DNA of 60,459 bases from Planctomycetaceae bacterium (GCA_902629495.1 CACORA010000011.1:1-60459), one strand, 5' to 3'; positions 15,960 through 25,616 are shown, counted from the first letter of the stretch. Translations and numbers: made by a program. The notes: generated by a model from the letters alone, not told the origin.

Positions 15960-16054
15960 GAACACATCCTCCAAAGTTTCCAAACAAATGCAAAACCACC
16001 ATGTTGATTGCTGGAAATGTATCCGCTCTCAACAAAAGCCTCAATGTACGCCCC

Positions 16055-16083
16055 TTGTGGCTGGACAAATCTGCGGGTAGAAA
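16055..16083 (+). promoter_or_regulatory. Candidate tRNA-Lys promoter
   Basis: TTGTGG (16055-16060), a 17-base spacer, then TAGAAA (16078-16083), ending 10 bases before the tRNA. The spacing is right and the hexamers are partial matches. Confidence 0.35.
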
Positions 16084-16093
16084 CTTGTTCTGA

Positions 16094-16167
16094 GCCCCGT
16101 TAGCTCAATTGGTTAGAGCATCTGACTCTTAATCAGAGGGTTCTAGGTTCGAGTCCTAGACGGGGCA
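16094..16167 (+). tRNA. tRNA-Lys (anticodon CTT)
   Basis: A 74-nt cloverleaf. The acceptor stem GCCCCGT pairs with ACGGGGC, followed by discriminator A. D-arm AGCTC...GAGC, anticodon stem TCTGA/TCAGA with loop CTCTTAA (anticodon CTT), and T-arm CTAGG-TTCGAGT-CCTAG are all present. The 3' CCA is not encoded. It is followed by a strong intrinsic terminator and is transcribed alone, divergent from fabI. Confidence 0.97.
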
Positions 16168-16174
16168 CTCGACG

Positions 16175-16210
16175 AAGAGGCTGTTTTCCAAAAGAAAACA
16201 GCCTCTTTTT
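16175..16210 (+). terminator. Intrinsic terminator after tRNA-Lys
   Basis: A perfect 14-bp stem (16175-16188 with 16194-16207), 5-base loop CAAAA, then T-run to 16210. It may also serve the convergent VWA gene that ends at 16235, since the reverse arm begins with AAAAAG. Confidence 0.88.
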
Positions 16211-16234
16211 ATGAATCAATAGTAGCTTAAGTGC

Positions 16235-17755
16235 CTACAAGCCTGTATCGAACTCAAGGATTTTTCCGTCTTCGATAGTCAGATTCTCAGCCAGTGGCAA
16301 TGCGTCAGCCATACCATTGATAAAGACATGCAGATTGTATGTACCTGCTGGCACAAGATAGGTGCACCCGACGAGATAACGTTTCCCACTGATTCCGGTT
16401 TTTGTCCTGACGCTCACTGCAGGTGGCACTACGGTTGGTTGCAAACCATCTTCGGCTGCGGCATCTGTTGGCTTGTCGCAGTGTGTAAGATCCCAGCCGA
16501 GAACCTCGTCGAGGTTTCCGGTCATGCGAATACCCGTAGTAAGACTAACGTTTGTGTCTTTTCCTTTTGTCACAAGAATATTAGTCGCTACAGCAGTCAT
16601 GGATGGTTCAATTGAGTCATACTCGAACAGCACGTCGTAGGTGCCGGCCAATACTGGTTTTGGCTTGAAGTTATAAAATCCATTTTTATTGTCATGAACA
16701 GTGGCGACAGGCAGCATTGTGCCCGCATGAACAACAACCACCTTCTTAATGTTGAGTCCGGTTTCCCAGCGAGATTTAACAATCTCCGCTGGTACGTTCA
16801 ATGAGATACTTCCAAGCATGATTTCACGAGTGTCACCCTTTGAGATTGTAAATTCACCGAGTGCTGTTTCTGTGGGCTTACCAAAGTTTGGTTGCTTGAA
16901 GCTAGTGCGCAGAGAGTATGTCCCACTCAGCAATGGGTGCAACGAGTCAGCTTTCACGGGTTCGATGTCTTTGATGACCTTTCCGTCCTTTGCTTGAATG
17001 ACCTGGACCTTTTGAAGGCTTTTTTCTGAGTTTTCTGGCATGACTAAACGAAGTTTGCCGAGTCCACTTCCCGCTTGAATGAATTCTGCTTTGGCTGCTT
17101 CCGCCTTCCCTGCAACTTCAACAGTTACCGTTTTTAGCGCGTCAAGAAATGTTTTTGCATCTCCTGCAGCAAAGTATTGACCGTTGCCTTCTTCTGCCAT
17201 GCACTGCAGCTGCTTTGAAGCTTTTTCATTAACGTCCAACCCAACGGTATGAAGAACGAAGTGGATGCCACTTTTTTTGAGGTCCCTGACTACCTTGCAC
17301 GGATCATCTCCACACGTATCGATGCCATCACTCACGAGTACGATAGTCGTTTCTGCATCCTTGAGCTTAATGCCCGCTGCAACGTGCAACACAGACTTGG
17401 CAAGGGGGGTTTTGCCAACAGGTTTCATTGTATTGACATGACTTAGAATCACGCCTCGATCACCTATCATTGGTGTCACCATTGTCTCGATATCGGAGCA
17501 ATCACCAGAACGACGGTGTCCATACACGGTGAGTCCAACAGCTACGTCAGTCGGAATTGCTGGAACAATGTCATGCATGACTTTCTTTGCAAGATCTATT
17601 TTCTTCTGACGGTCAATGGTCTCTGACATGCTGCCTGAGGAGTCAAGAATAAACATGACCTCTGGGATATCAGATGGAAAGACGTTGGGTGTATAACACC
17701 CCAAAAGAATGAAGAAGCTGAAGCGTACGATTGTTGCAATTCTTGAAAAGAACAT
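16235..17755 (-). CDS. Secreted or lipid-anchored von Willebrand factor A protein
   Basis: About 506 residues. The N-terminal export signal ends in LLGC, a possible lipobox, so it may be a lipoprotein. A VWA domain follows (about 30-220) with the MIDAS motif DSSGSMS and a later VLVSDGIDTCGDDPC, where an Asp-Gly pair and cysteines are typical of this group. The C-terminal ~290 residues are beta-rich with repeats of a small Ig/carboxypeptidase-regulatory-like type (GTYDVLFEY, GTYNLHVFI, GTYSLRTSF). ATG 17755 is chosen over 17788 because AGGAG precedes it. It probably binds a partner protein at the cell envelope through a metal; no operon partner is obvious. Confidence 0.83.
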   Translation of the reverse strand: MFFSRIATIVRFSFFILLGCYTPNVFPSDIPEVMFILDSSGSMSETIDRQKKIDLAKKVMHDIVPAIPTDVAVGLTVYGHRRSGDCSDIETMVTPMIGDRGVILSHVNTMKPVGKTPLAKSVLHVAAGIKLKDAETTIVLVSDGIDTCGDDPCKVVRDLKKSGIHFVLHTVGLDVNEKASKQLQCMAEEGNGQYFAAGDAKTFLDALKTVTVEVAGKAEAAKAEFIQAGSGLGKLRLVMPENSEKSLQKVQVIQAKDGKVIKDIEPVKADSLHPLLSGTYSLRTSFKQPNFGKPTETALGEFTISKGDTREIMLGSISLNVPAEIVKSRWETGLNIKKVVVVHAGTMLPVATVHDNKNGFYNFKPKPVLAGTYDVLFEYDSIEPSMTAVATNILVTKGKDTNVSLTTGIRMTGNLDEVLGWDLTHCDKPTDAAAEDGLQPTVVPPAVSVRTKTGISGKRYLVGCTYLVPAGTYNLHVFINGMADALPLAENLTIEDGKILEFDTGL

Positions 17756-17909
17756 GCTGTTTCTCCTAAAACATGCTATCGGATGCATATGCTTGAGTTT
17801 GAGACGTCTTGGTAGCTTGATCCAACACTGGTCAATTCCCTGATCCGGCTAAAGTGTGCAAAGAATTTTGTGGCCTCTAGGTGACACTTCCCGTGAGGCA
17901 GGCAGTAGG

Positions 17910-20096
17910 TCATTCAGTGGTCCAGCGGCATTCGTAGACCATATCAGATTTTGGATTAATCAATGACCAGCCGATCAACTGACCGTATGGATGGTCGATT
18001 GTGTAGCGGGTATTCATTGGTTTGGCAGACTCTGGCATGCCTATGGGATATCCCATGAGGCGATAGGACCGATAAGGATGAGATTCAGAAAAAAGCATCC
18101 ACACAGTAAGAAGGTCTGGGTTATATGTAAGGACCAATGGCATGCGTCCAGGATCGAGTTTCATGAAGTCGATGATTGAGGCAAGCTCTAGCGTTACAGT
18201 CTGATCAAAAGGTATTTTTGAAAGGTCAAACTCGAGTTCATACTTTTTTATTGCTTTAGATTGTTGACCAAGAGGAATACCAATGTCTGTGTCGAGTGGA
18301 ATCTCACGTACAACAAGGGGTGGTTGATCAGCGGGGCGGCGGTACTCAACATTCTGAAGGGGTAACGCCGTATGAAAAATAAGCTTTCTCGGCTTCGTTT
18401 CTTCGATAAATCGTAATCGTATGCGATCACGCAATCGGATTTTTGTAAAGTCGCCAATCAGTTCGGATGAAAGAGATCCTTCTCGAAGATCAACGATTCG
18501 GCTGTGGGAAAGTATTTCAACGCCTTCAAGATCAGCCGTCTGTGCAGTTGTGGCTTGTTCAATAGGGACAATTTCCCATGAATCTGTCGGATCACTTTGA
18601 ACGAGGTCCAGTACAAGTCGGATATCAGGATCACCAGCCGCAATAGAGTCGATCACATCGGTTAGCATCTGAGCATGTCGATGCACTCGATAGGTATAGA
18701 CAGGAATAACACCGAAGAGAACGACAGCGACAATCAAGTACACGTACGTTGGCCAGTCGCTCCAATCCGCCAACGTTGACCATACTTTGCGCCGACGCGA
18801 TCGACGAAGTTTTTCAGCAGCGTTTACAGCAGCGTTCGTTTCGACTGTACGTGCTGTCCCTGCGGAAGAGATCTGTTCTGTTGCGTTTGCGAGTGCCACT
18901 AAGATCGAATTTGACCCTGGCAGAGGTTCCCATGCTGGGCCGTCTCGGGCAGGTGTTGACGTATCTCCCCCGAGCAGACGATTCATTTCTCGAGCCACTT
19001 CATAACCGTGAACAGCGAGTGCGTTGATCTCCAAGTCACTAAAATGATCAAGGTCTGTCCGAATCATGGAAATCTCTGACTGGACGACAGGATGTAGGGC
19101 ATGTGGATCATGCTCGGGGTTCACAACGAGCGTTGCTGGGGCAAACACGAAGCCATTTTGATCGCCAAAATTATCTCGCTCGAGCTGCCAGACCCGATCC
19201 CAGAGAATATCAGACGCTCGAATCGACTGTGCAATAAAGCCAAGGGAAGCATTACTGAGGATTTGAAAAGGTTTTCCAGCATCACTGACGTACACTCGTG
19301 AAAACGATTCATCGTAAAACCGTTGTAGCCACAAAAAGGCCCGTGTCCCAAGGTTGTCGTAAACACCTCCATCTGTGAAGGATTCATTTTCAAAGTGACC
19401 TTCTCGGACACCCAGATCGGCAGGTGAAAACTCAACGGGAGGAAAAAAACCAGGAAAGGCTGAAGAGGCTCCAACGACCTTTGCAACACTTGCCGTCTGT
19501 CCTGGAATGTGCTCAAAAACGTCGTTGTCGTCAGCATTTCGTTCCTGAATATGGAGCCCAGTTCGATTGAAGGCAGCCATCACTCCATCGCTCACGTTTG
19601 TTGCGAGGATATGAAGGCACGGTTTTTCCGGGAGTTCAAAAAGCCGACGATCACCAAAAAGAAACTGGCGATAGTAACTTTCAAGAATCGCATTTGCCGA
19701 AAAACCAGGAAGTTCCATCTTCAGGCATCGTGCGACTGTCTGAAAAGGTGTCATCAGGGGAAGGCGTCGTACGATGTGATTCCTCACATCAAATTGAATG
19801 AAACGGATCAGCTCACTTGCGACCTCATCAAACTGCTCGTCAGATCCATTGTAACGATCCCAGTTCAACGCCAGATGTGCACCAAGAATGCTCCCTCCTG
19901 AAACAGAAGCAATGTCGGTCACAGACTCTAGAACCCCCGCATCTCTAAGATAACGAACAACTCCCATGTGATAGAGCGTGGCACGAAAGCCACCACCTGA
20001 AAGCGCTAGACCAATTCGACTTGTCATTGCGATGCTGGGAGGGTGAAAGGTGTGAGGTTGGATGGGCATGGCCTGCAAGACGGATTGACAGTCCAC
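17910..20096 (-). CDS. Patatin-like phospholipase with C-terminal membrane anchor
   Basis: The N-terminal patatin domain (about 24-390) has the oxyanion-hole motif SGGGFRA, the nucleophile elbow SVSGGS and the catalytic Asp in DGGVYDNLG, so it should be an active Ser-Asp lipid acyl hydrolase. The elbow lacks the first Gly of GxSxG, as in cPLA2-like forms. A Thr/Ala-rich linker follows, then one membrane helix (YVYLIVAVVLFGVIPVYTY, about 455-475) and a ~250-residue beta-rich domain with no match I recognise. The ORF start is GTG 20096, right after the AraC stop (TGAGTG); ATG 20027 (MTSRIGLALSG) is the likelier domain start. Confidence 0.85.
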   Translation of the reverse strand: MDCQSVLQAMPIQPHTFHPPSIAMTSRIGLALSGGGFRATLYHMGVVRYLRDAGVLESVTDIASVSGGSILGAHLALNWDRYNGSDEQFDEVASELIRFIQFDVRNHIVRRLPLMTPFQTVARCLKMELPGFSANAILESYYRQFLFGDRRLFELPEKPCLHILATNVSDGVMAAFNRTGLHIQERNADDNDVFEHIPGQTASVAKVVGASSAFPGFFPPVEFSPADLGVREGHFENESFTDGGVYDNLGTRAFLWLQRFYDESFSRVYVSDAGKPFQILSNASLGFIAQSIRASDILWDRVWQLERDNFGDQNGFVFAPATLVVNPEHDPHALHPVVQSEISMIRTDLDHFSDLEINALAVHGYEVAREMNRLLGGDTSTPARDGPAWEPLPGSNSILVALANATEQISSAGTARTVETNAAVNAAEKLRRSRRRKVWSTLADWSDWPTYVYLIVAVVLFGVIPVYTYRVHRHAQMLTDVIDSIAAGDPDIRLVLDLVQSDPTDSWEIVPIEQATTAQTADLEGVEILSHSRIVDLREGSLSSELIGDFTKIRLRDRIRLRFIEETKPRKLIFHTALPLQNVEYRRPADQPPLVVREIPLDTDIGIPLGQQSKAIKKYELEFDLSKIPFDQTVTLELASIIDFMKLDPGRMPLVLTYNPDLLTVWMLFSESHPYRSYRLMGYPIGMPESAKPMNTRYTIDHPYGQLIGWSLINPKSDMVYECRWTTE

Positions 20097-21053
20097 TCAC
20101 GTATAGTTTGCACCAGTAGGCTTCTTTTCTGCAATTCCACTGCGGGATGGAATATTTTGTTGTGTCTGCCTGTAGTGACGCGGTGCCTGCCCAATTTTCT
20201 TCTTAAATATTTTGGAGAAGTGATAGGGATTATTAAATCCCAGCGATAACGCAATTTCCTTGACGGGGAGGTCTGAGTTTCGGAGAAGTTTGCACGCGCG
20301 GTGCATACGCACGTGAAGACGATATCCATAGGGGCTCTGCCCAGTCTCCCGTCGAAACGCACGAAAAAACTGGGTTCGGCTGATATCAAAGCCTTTTATC
20401 ATGTCATCGATGCGGGGCGGGGAGTCAGGTTCTTCTTCAAGTACACGGCGAGCGCGTCGTATGATTTGAGAAAGTCTCGAGTCCGGGGCTTTCGGTGGAT
20501 GCGTGGCCGTTACTCGAGCGATTAACTCGATTGTTTTGGCTGCGGCAAGCGGTCCGTTCTGTTGGTTGCCATTGCTATTAGCATCATGCAACTCCTGAAA
20601 CGCACCGGCAATTCCGTCATCAAGCCCACAGTGGAAGCGAGGGTGTGTTGGAGTGATGATTCCGTGTTGCTGAAGGGCTGAGATAATATCGCCGTGAAAA
20701 TGCACCCAGTAAAACCTGAAAATAGATTCATTTTTCGGTCGATACCGATGCCACACCCCTGGAAAAAGAAACAGAGCATCGCCGGTTGAAATGCTACAAG
20801 TGCCCGTCGGAATGGACTCAAACATTCCTTCTCCGTCGGTCACGTAGAGCATGGCATGCTCGTTCAGAATCAGACCCGCTTTCCATGGACGAATGTCGCC
20901 ATGGCGATCGTGCATGAGGGGAACCGTTCCGCGGTGAGTATCTGAGGCGTGGTGGCCCGTTCCCGAAACATTGATTCCCCAGTCGCCCCGGATGTACGAG
21001 TTGACGAGTGCTGTCAAAGGATCGGTATTTTGTGCCATGAAATACGCCCTCAA
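20097..21053 (-). CDS. AraC-family transcriptional regulator with cupin sensor
   Basis: 318 residues. The N-terminal half is an AraC-type cupin ligand-binding domain (about 20-130), including GDALFLFPGVWHRY. The C-terminal ~100 residues hold two helix-turn-helix motifs ending with LPVKEIALSLGFNNPYHFSK and FKKKIGQAPRHYR, the AraC signature. It is divergent from the sugar isomerase gene across about 150 bases, which suggests it controls the aminosugar genes to its right. It directly abuts the patatin gene downstream. Confidence 0.9.
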   Translation of the reverse strand: MRAYFMAQNTDPLTALVNSYIRGDWGINVSGTGHHASDTHRGTVPLMHDRHGDIRPWKAGLILNEHAMLYVTDGEGMFESIPTGTCSISTGDALFLFPGVWHRYRPKNESIFRFYWVHFHGDIISALQQHGIITPTHPRFHCGLDDGIAGAFQELHDANSNGNQQNGPLAAAKTIELIARVTATHPPKAPDSRLSQIIRRARRVLEEEPDSPPRIDDMIKGFDISRTQFFRAFRRETGQSPYGYRLHVRMHRACKLLRNSDLPVKEIALSLGFNNPYHFSKIFKKKIGQAPRHYRQTQQNIPSRSGIAEKKPTGANYT

Positions 21054-21206
21054 ACTGCTTGCAATAATGAAATATCGTGTAAAGAAGACCTAAACACAGG
21101 TGTTGAGATAACTAGAAACGGTACAAAAAGATATTATATTGGGATGAATCGCCATTGTCCACAAGTGACTTTTCGCGATAACAATGTCATGGGAATCGGG
21201 AAATTT

Positions 21207-22151
21207 ATGCAAATGCGCCGGCGTAATTTTGTCTCAGTGGCGGCCTGCTCCGTTGCGGGCGCAGCCGTTCAGTCACATGGGGCAGTTGTCGATGAACCTC
21301 GTGGCGAGAATATTTTGCCGCCTGTTCCACAGGTTCCAGACCATGGTTTCTTGTTCTCGTGCAAGTATGGGATGACAAAAGGTGATTCGCTTGTGGAACG
21401 TTTGGCTGTGGCACGTGAGGCTGGCATGGATGGCGTTGATTTTGATGCTGCGGCATCAGTGACGCCGCAACAACTTAGAGAGGCTGCCTGTCACGCTGGC
21501 GTATTTATTCACAACACAATTAATCATGGTCACTGGCAGCAAACATTGACGAGTCCTGATGTCGAGGTTCGTGAGGTTGCGCGTGGAAATTTGGAGCATT
21601 GTCTTCGCTGCTCTCATGCTGCCGGGGGTAGTGGAGTGTTAATTGTTGTTGGAAAAGCACAAGATGGTGCAGAAGGACCAGATCGCGCAAGGGAAGAAAT
21701 CAATCGTGTTTTGCCGCTGGCTGCTATGTTAGGTCAACACATACTTTTTGAGAATGTGTGGAATGGACTCTTCTACGATCCATCTGGCTCACGAACGCAG
21801 TCAGCGCGTGAATTTGCTGACTACATTGATAGTTTTTCAAGCCCTTGGGTAGGGGCCTTTTTCGATCTTGGAAATCATGCCCGGTATGGTGATGTTGCCA
21901 CCTGGGTAAAAGAATTGGGGCCACGAATCGTTAAACTGGATATCAAGGGCTACTCGAATAAGAAGGCCGATGCTGAAGGGCCATGGAAGGGTTTTGTTGA
22001 TATTACATCTGGAGATATTGATTGGGCGTCTGTTCGGTCAGCATTGAAGGACGTTGGTTTTTCAGGATGGGTGTCAGCAGAGGTGGGCGGAGGAGATATC
22101 AATCGCCTTAAGGTAGTTCTTGACCAAATGAAGCAAGCGCTTCTCGGATGA
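21207..22151 (+). CDS. Tat-exported TIM-barrel sugar isomerase/epimerase (hydroxypyruvate isomerase-like)
   Basis: A xylose-isomerase-like TIM barrel of about 315 residues. Metal/active-site stretches include ILFENVWNG, GAFFDLGNH and VKLDIKGYS, matching the hydroxypyruvate isomerase/IolE superfamily with Glu, Asp and His ligands. The N-terminus has an RRRNF motif followed by an Ala-rich hydrophobic stretch ending in a probable cleavage site, so it is a likely Tat substrate. The longest ORF starts at 20949 inside the AraC gene and is too long; 21189, 21207 and 21213 are in-frame starts, and I use 21207. The substrate is unknown. Confidence 0.82.
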   Translation: MQMRRRNFVSVAACSVAGAAVQSHGAVVDEPRGENILPPVPQVPDHGFLFSCKYGMTKGDSLVERLAVAREAGMDGVDFDAAASVTPQQLREAACHAGVFIHNTINHGHWQQTLTSPDVEVREVARGNLEHCLRCSHAAGGSGVLIVVGKAQDGAEGPDRAREEINRVLPLAAMLGQHILFENVWNGLFYDPSGSRTQSAREFADYIDSFSSPWVGAFFDLGNHARYGDVATWVKELGPRIVKLDIKGYSNKKADAEGPWKGFVDITSGDIDWASVRSALKDVGFSGWVSAEVGGGDINRLKVVLDQMKQALLG

Positions 22152-22269
22152 GTGAATATATTCGAAACAATGAGTGTTCGTGGACAGTTCTAGCCAGTGT
22201 GTCTTTGATCAAATTCTGCATGTGTTGATGACATGTTTTTCTTTTTAGCCAGAATGAAGGAGTAATACG

Positions 22270-23577
22270 ATGGAGCATTCGAAACCGACAGTTCACAGCC
22301 ATCAGACTCGGCGAGTTTTTCTTGGAACTGGTTCGGCTGCTTCCGTTGCAGCCGGAATGATGGTTCATTCTTCAGTACCTGCTGCTGAAGTGCCACAAGA
22401 GCTCCGTCTTGGTGTGGTTGGTTGTGGTGGTCGTGGCACAGGCGCAATAAAGAATTCACTCGACATCAACAATGGGGTCACACTGGTTGCGGTTGCTGAC
22501 TTGTATGAGTCGAAATGCGCTGGGTTGGTAAAAGCCATGTCGAAGGCCCATCCTGATAAAGTGTCTGTTGATGCAAAGTCTATGCATGCCGGGCTTGATG
22601 CCTATAAGCGAATCTTGGACGACGCGCGCGTGGATGTCGTTCTTTTTGCAACATCACCAGGGTTTCGTCCCATGACGGTGCAGGCTGCTGTCAATGCAGG
22701 TAAGCATGTGTTTGCCGAGAAACCTTCATGTGTCGATGTTGCTGGTTATCGAACCTGCCTTAAGGCTCATGATGCAGCCGTCGCTAATGGCACGGCCATT
22801 GTGACCGGTACACAGTACCGACGGCAGGTGAATTACATTGGTGCAGTTGAGCAGATACGGGCTGGTGCAATAGGAGATATTGTCAGTGCGACTACGCGTT
22901 ACTGCTCTTCTGGTATTTGGTATCGAGAAAGAAAGCCGGAGATGAGTGATGCTGAATATCAACTCAATAATTGGATGCACTTCATCTGGCTGAGTGGCGA
23001 TCAAATTGTAGAGCAGGCTGTTCACAACATTGACACAGTCAATTGGGTGATGGATGGCCCTCCGGTATCTGCGTATGGATCTGGAGGTCGATTTACCAGG
23101 CCTTCAGACAGTGAGATGTGGGATAGTGTCAGTGTTGACTACGAATATCCAGGGAGTCGCATTGTTTCTTTTATGTGTCGTCAGATACCAGGGGCCTCTG
23201 GTGAAAATAGCACCGTAATCTACGGCACGCATGGGATGTGTCACATTGGGTCCATGAGTAGTGGTTCTCGGATCACGGACCGAAAGGGTTCTACGACCTG
23301 GGAAATGAAGGGAAGCATTGCTGATGCGTACAAGCAGGAGCACAAGGATCTCATTGACTCCATCCGAAGCGGTAAGCCAATTGTTGAGTTGAGGCAAACA
23401 GCCGACAGTTCTATGACAGCTGTTCTTGGTCGTGTTGCCGCCTATACAGGTAAACGTGTGACGTGGGACTTTCTGGCAAAAAAATCTGAGATGGATCTCT
23501 TTCCGAGTGATCTTTCGTGGAATGGCACGTTACCCCAACCTCAATTTGCTATCCCAGGAAAAACGAAATTGGTGTGA
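22270..23577 (+). CDS. Tat-exported Gfo/Idh/MocA-family oxidoreductase
   Basis: 435 residues. A twin-arginine signal (TRRVFLGTGSAAS) precedes the Rossmann fold (LRLGVVGCGGRG, about 55-66). The conserved EKP is in FAEKPSCVDVAGY, and a C-terminal alpha/beta domain follows. The family oxidises or reduces sugars with tightly bound NAD(P). GGAG 9 bases upstream supports ATG 22270. It lies between the isomerase and the NagB fusion, all co-directional, which suggests periplasmic sugar conversion before or beside aminosugar catabolism. Confidence 0.9.
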   Translation: MEHSKPTVHSHQTRRVFLGTGSAASVAAGMMVHSSVPAAEVPQELRLGVVGCGGRGTGAIKNSLDINNGVTLVAVADLYESKCAGLVKAMSKAHPDKVSVDAKSMHAGLDAYKRILDDARVDVVLFATSPGFRPMTVQAAVNAGKHVFAEKPSCVDVAGYRTCLKAHDAAVANGTAIVTGTQYRRQVNYIGAVEQIRAGAIGDIVSATTRYCSSGIWYRERKPEMSDAEYQLNNWMHFIWLSGDQIVEQAVHNIDTVNWVMDGPPVSAYGSGGRFTRPSDSEMWDSVSVDYEYPGSRIVSFMCRQIPGASGENSTVIYGTHGMCHIGSMSSGSRITDRKGSTTWEMKGSIADAYKQEHKDLIDSIRSGKPIVELRQTADSSMTAVLGRVAAYTGKRVTWDFLAKKSEMDLFPSDLSWNGTLPQPQFAIPGKTKLV

Positions 23578-23623
23578 AGTAGACCACTGAAGGTTCATGG
23601 TTCAATAGTCGAGGATGTACGAA

Positions 23624-25612
23624 ATGAGTGTGACGGTTTCATCGAATGATGTGGCTCCAATCTATAGTGGTCCCTTGCCTCATGTTCATGATGTTGAGCG
23701 TGTGCCCGTCTCGGTATACGAACAGCCGCTACACGCAAGTCAATCGGTTGCCAGAGACATTGCTGACCTTGTGCAGACTCGTGCTGCAGCTGGCAAGAAA
23801 ACAGTTCTTGGCCTCGCTACAGGAAGTACGCCAGTTGGAGTGTACGATGAACTCATACGCCTCCATCGGGAGGAAGGTGTGTCATTCAAAACGGTCATAA
23901 CATTCAATTTGGATGAGTATTGGCCCATGCAGCCTGACGCCTTGCAAAGTTACCATCGCTTCATGAGAGAGCACCTGTTTGACCACATTGATATTCCTGA
24001 TTCGAGTATTCATATTCCCGATGGAATGCTTGAGCGGAAAGATGTTCCCGTGGAGTGTGGTCGCTATGAAGAGCAGATCAAGGCGGCTGGTGGAATCGAC
24101 CTCCAACTGCTTGGCATCGGTCGAACGGGACATATCGGGTTCAATGAGCCGGGAAGTGCTCTAGAAAGTCGTACGCGTCTTATCACGCTTGATAGTGTGA
24201 CGCGAGCAGATGCAGCGAGTGATTTTTTTGGTGAGTGGAATGTGCCTCGTCAGGCAATAACCATGGGCGTTGGCTCAATTCTTGATGCGCGTCGCGTTAT
24301 TCTTCTTGCCTTTGGGGAGCATAAGGCGTCAATCGTGCACAGGGCAGTGGAGGAAGAGCCATGCAGTCATGTTTCGGCAAGTGCACTCCAGCAGCATCCA
24401 GATGCACGATTTATTTTAGATGAAGCGGCAGCAGCAAAGCTGTCTCGTTTTGAGTCGCCGTGGCTCGTTGGGCCGCTGGAGAGTTTGGGGCTCGAGTGGA
24501 CGGCTCCTACGATTCGTAAGGCCGTTATTTGGTTAGCACTCAAACTCAAGAAGCCAATACTTAAGCTTACGGATGAAGATTACAACGAGCATGGGCTTCA
24601 AGATCTGCTTTCAAATTGTGGGCGAGCTTACGATCTTAACATCGATGTTTTTCGTGAGATTCAAGATACAATTACGGGTTGGCCCGCTGGCAAGCCCGGG
24701 ACAATACGCCGGGTCCGGGCAGCCGTGGCAGCGGCAGGTGAAAAGTTTCCTCAGCGAATCGTCATCTTCAGTCCGCATCCTGATGATGATGTGATCAGCA
24801 TGGGGGGCACGTTGATTCGACTTTGTGAACAGGGGCACGAAGTACACGTTGCCTATCAAACCAGCGGAAACATTGCCGTATGGGATGAATCAGCTGATCG
24901 GCATGTTGATTTTGTTGAAGAGTTTTGTCAGGCATTTGGCGTGGGGGCCAAGACCGGAGACATTGCTGAACAGATACGAGTGTTCCTCCGAACAAAACAC
25001 GCAGGCGCGGTGGACATCGAAGAATTGCAGACGGTAAAAGGATTAATTCGAAGAACAGAAGCTCGTGCGGGTGCTCGATATTCAGGTGTGTTACCAGAAC
25101 GGATTCATTTTCTCGATCTACCCTTCTATGAGACCGGAAGAGTTCGAAAGAAACCAATTGGGGATGATGATATTGCAATAACTGCGAAACTACTCGAGCA
25201 CGTGAAGCCGCATCAGATTTACGCCGCAGGTGATCTTTCAGATCCGCATGGCACTCATCGGGTCTGCCTCGGTGCGGTTACTGCTGCGTTTAGCCAACTC
25301 AGAGATCAGCACTGGGCCCAGCACTGTGAGTTGTGGCTCTATCGTGGGGCTTGGCAAGAATGGGAGCCACACGAGATTGAGATGGCTGTCCCACTTTCTC
25401 CGGATGAAGTTGAACGCAAAAGAATGGCGATTTTCAAACATGAAAGCCAAAAAGATCGTGCCCTTTTTCCTGGTCCAACTGATCCGCGTGAATTCTGGCA
25501 GCGGGCTGAAGATCGAAATAGGGAAACAGCGCAGCTTTACGACCGTTTGGGATTACCTGAGTATGAGGCGATTGAAGGTTTTGTGCTCTATCGACAGCCC
25601 CACGAGTCATAG
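23624..25612 (+). CDS. NagB-like glucosamine-6-phosphate deaminase fused to a PIG-L/LmbE-type deacetylase
   Basis: About 662 residues. The N-terminal domain (about 40-270) is NagB-like: GLATGSTPVGVYDEL, FNLDEYWPM and IGRTGHIGFNEPGSAL carry the catalytic motifs. A linker of ~110 residues leads to a C-terminal PIG-L domain (about 375-600) with SPHPDDDVISMGG, the zinc site of GlcNAc deacetylases, and a second motif DPHGTHR. Joined, they could remove the acetyl group and then the amino group of an aminosugar (inference). GAGG 9 bases before ATG 23624 favours it over 23615. Similar fusions are known in Bacteroidetes. Confidence 0.9.
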   Translation: MSVTVSSNDVAPIYSGPLPHVHDVERVPVSVYEQPLHASQSVARDIADLVQTRAAAGKKTVLGLATGSTPVGVYDELIRLHREEGVSFKTVITFNLDEYWPMQPDALQSYHRFMREHLFDHIDIPDSSIHIPDGMLERKDVPVECGRYEEQIKAAGGIDLQLLGIGRTGHIGFNEPGSALESRTRLITLDSVTRADAASDFFGEWNVPRQAITMGVGSILDARRVILLAFGEHKASIVHRAVEEEPCSHVSASALQQHPDARFILDEAAAAKLSRFESPWLVGPLESLGLEWTAPTIRKAVIWLALKLKKPILKLTDEDYNEHGLQDLLSNCGRAYDLNIDVFREIQDTITGWPAGKPGTIRRVRAAVAAAGEKFPQRIVIFSPHPDDDVISMGGTLIRLCEQGHEVHVAYQTSGNIAVWDESADRHVDFVEEFCQAFGVGAKTGDIAEQIRVFLRTKHAGAVDIEELQTVKGLIRRTEARAGARYSGVLPERIHFLDLPFYETGRVRKKPIGDDDIAITAKLLEHVKPHQIYAAGDLSDPHGTHRVCLGAVTAAFSQLRDQHWAQHCELWLYRGAWQEWEPHEIEMAVPLSPDEVERKRMAIFKHESQKDRALFPGPTDPREFWQRAEDRNRETAQLYDRLGLPEYEAIEGFVLYRQPHES

Positions 25613-25616
25613 TTGT

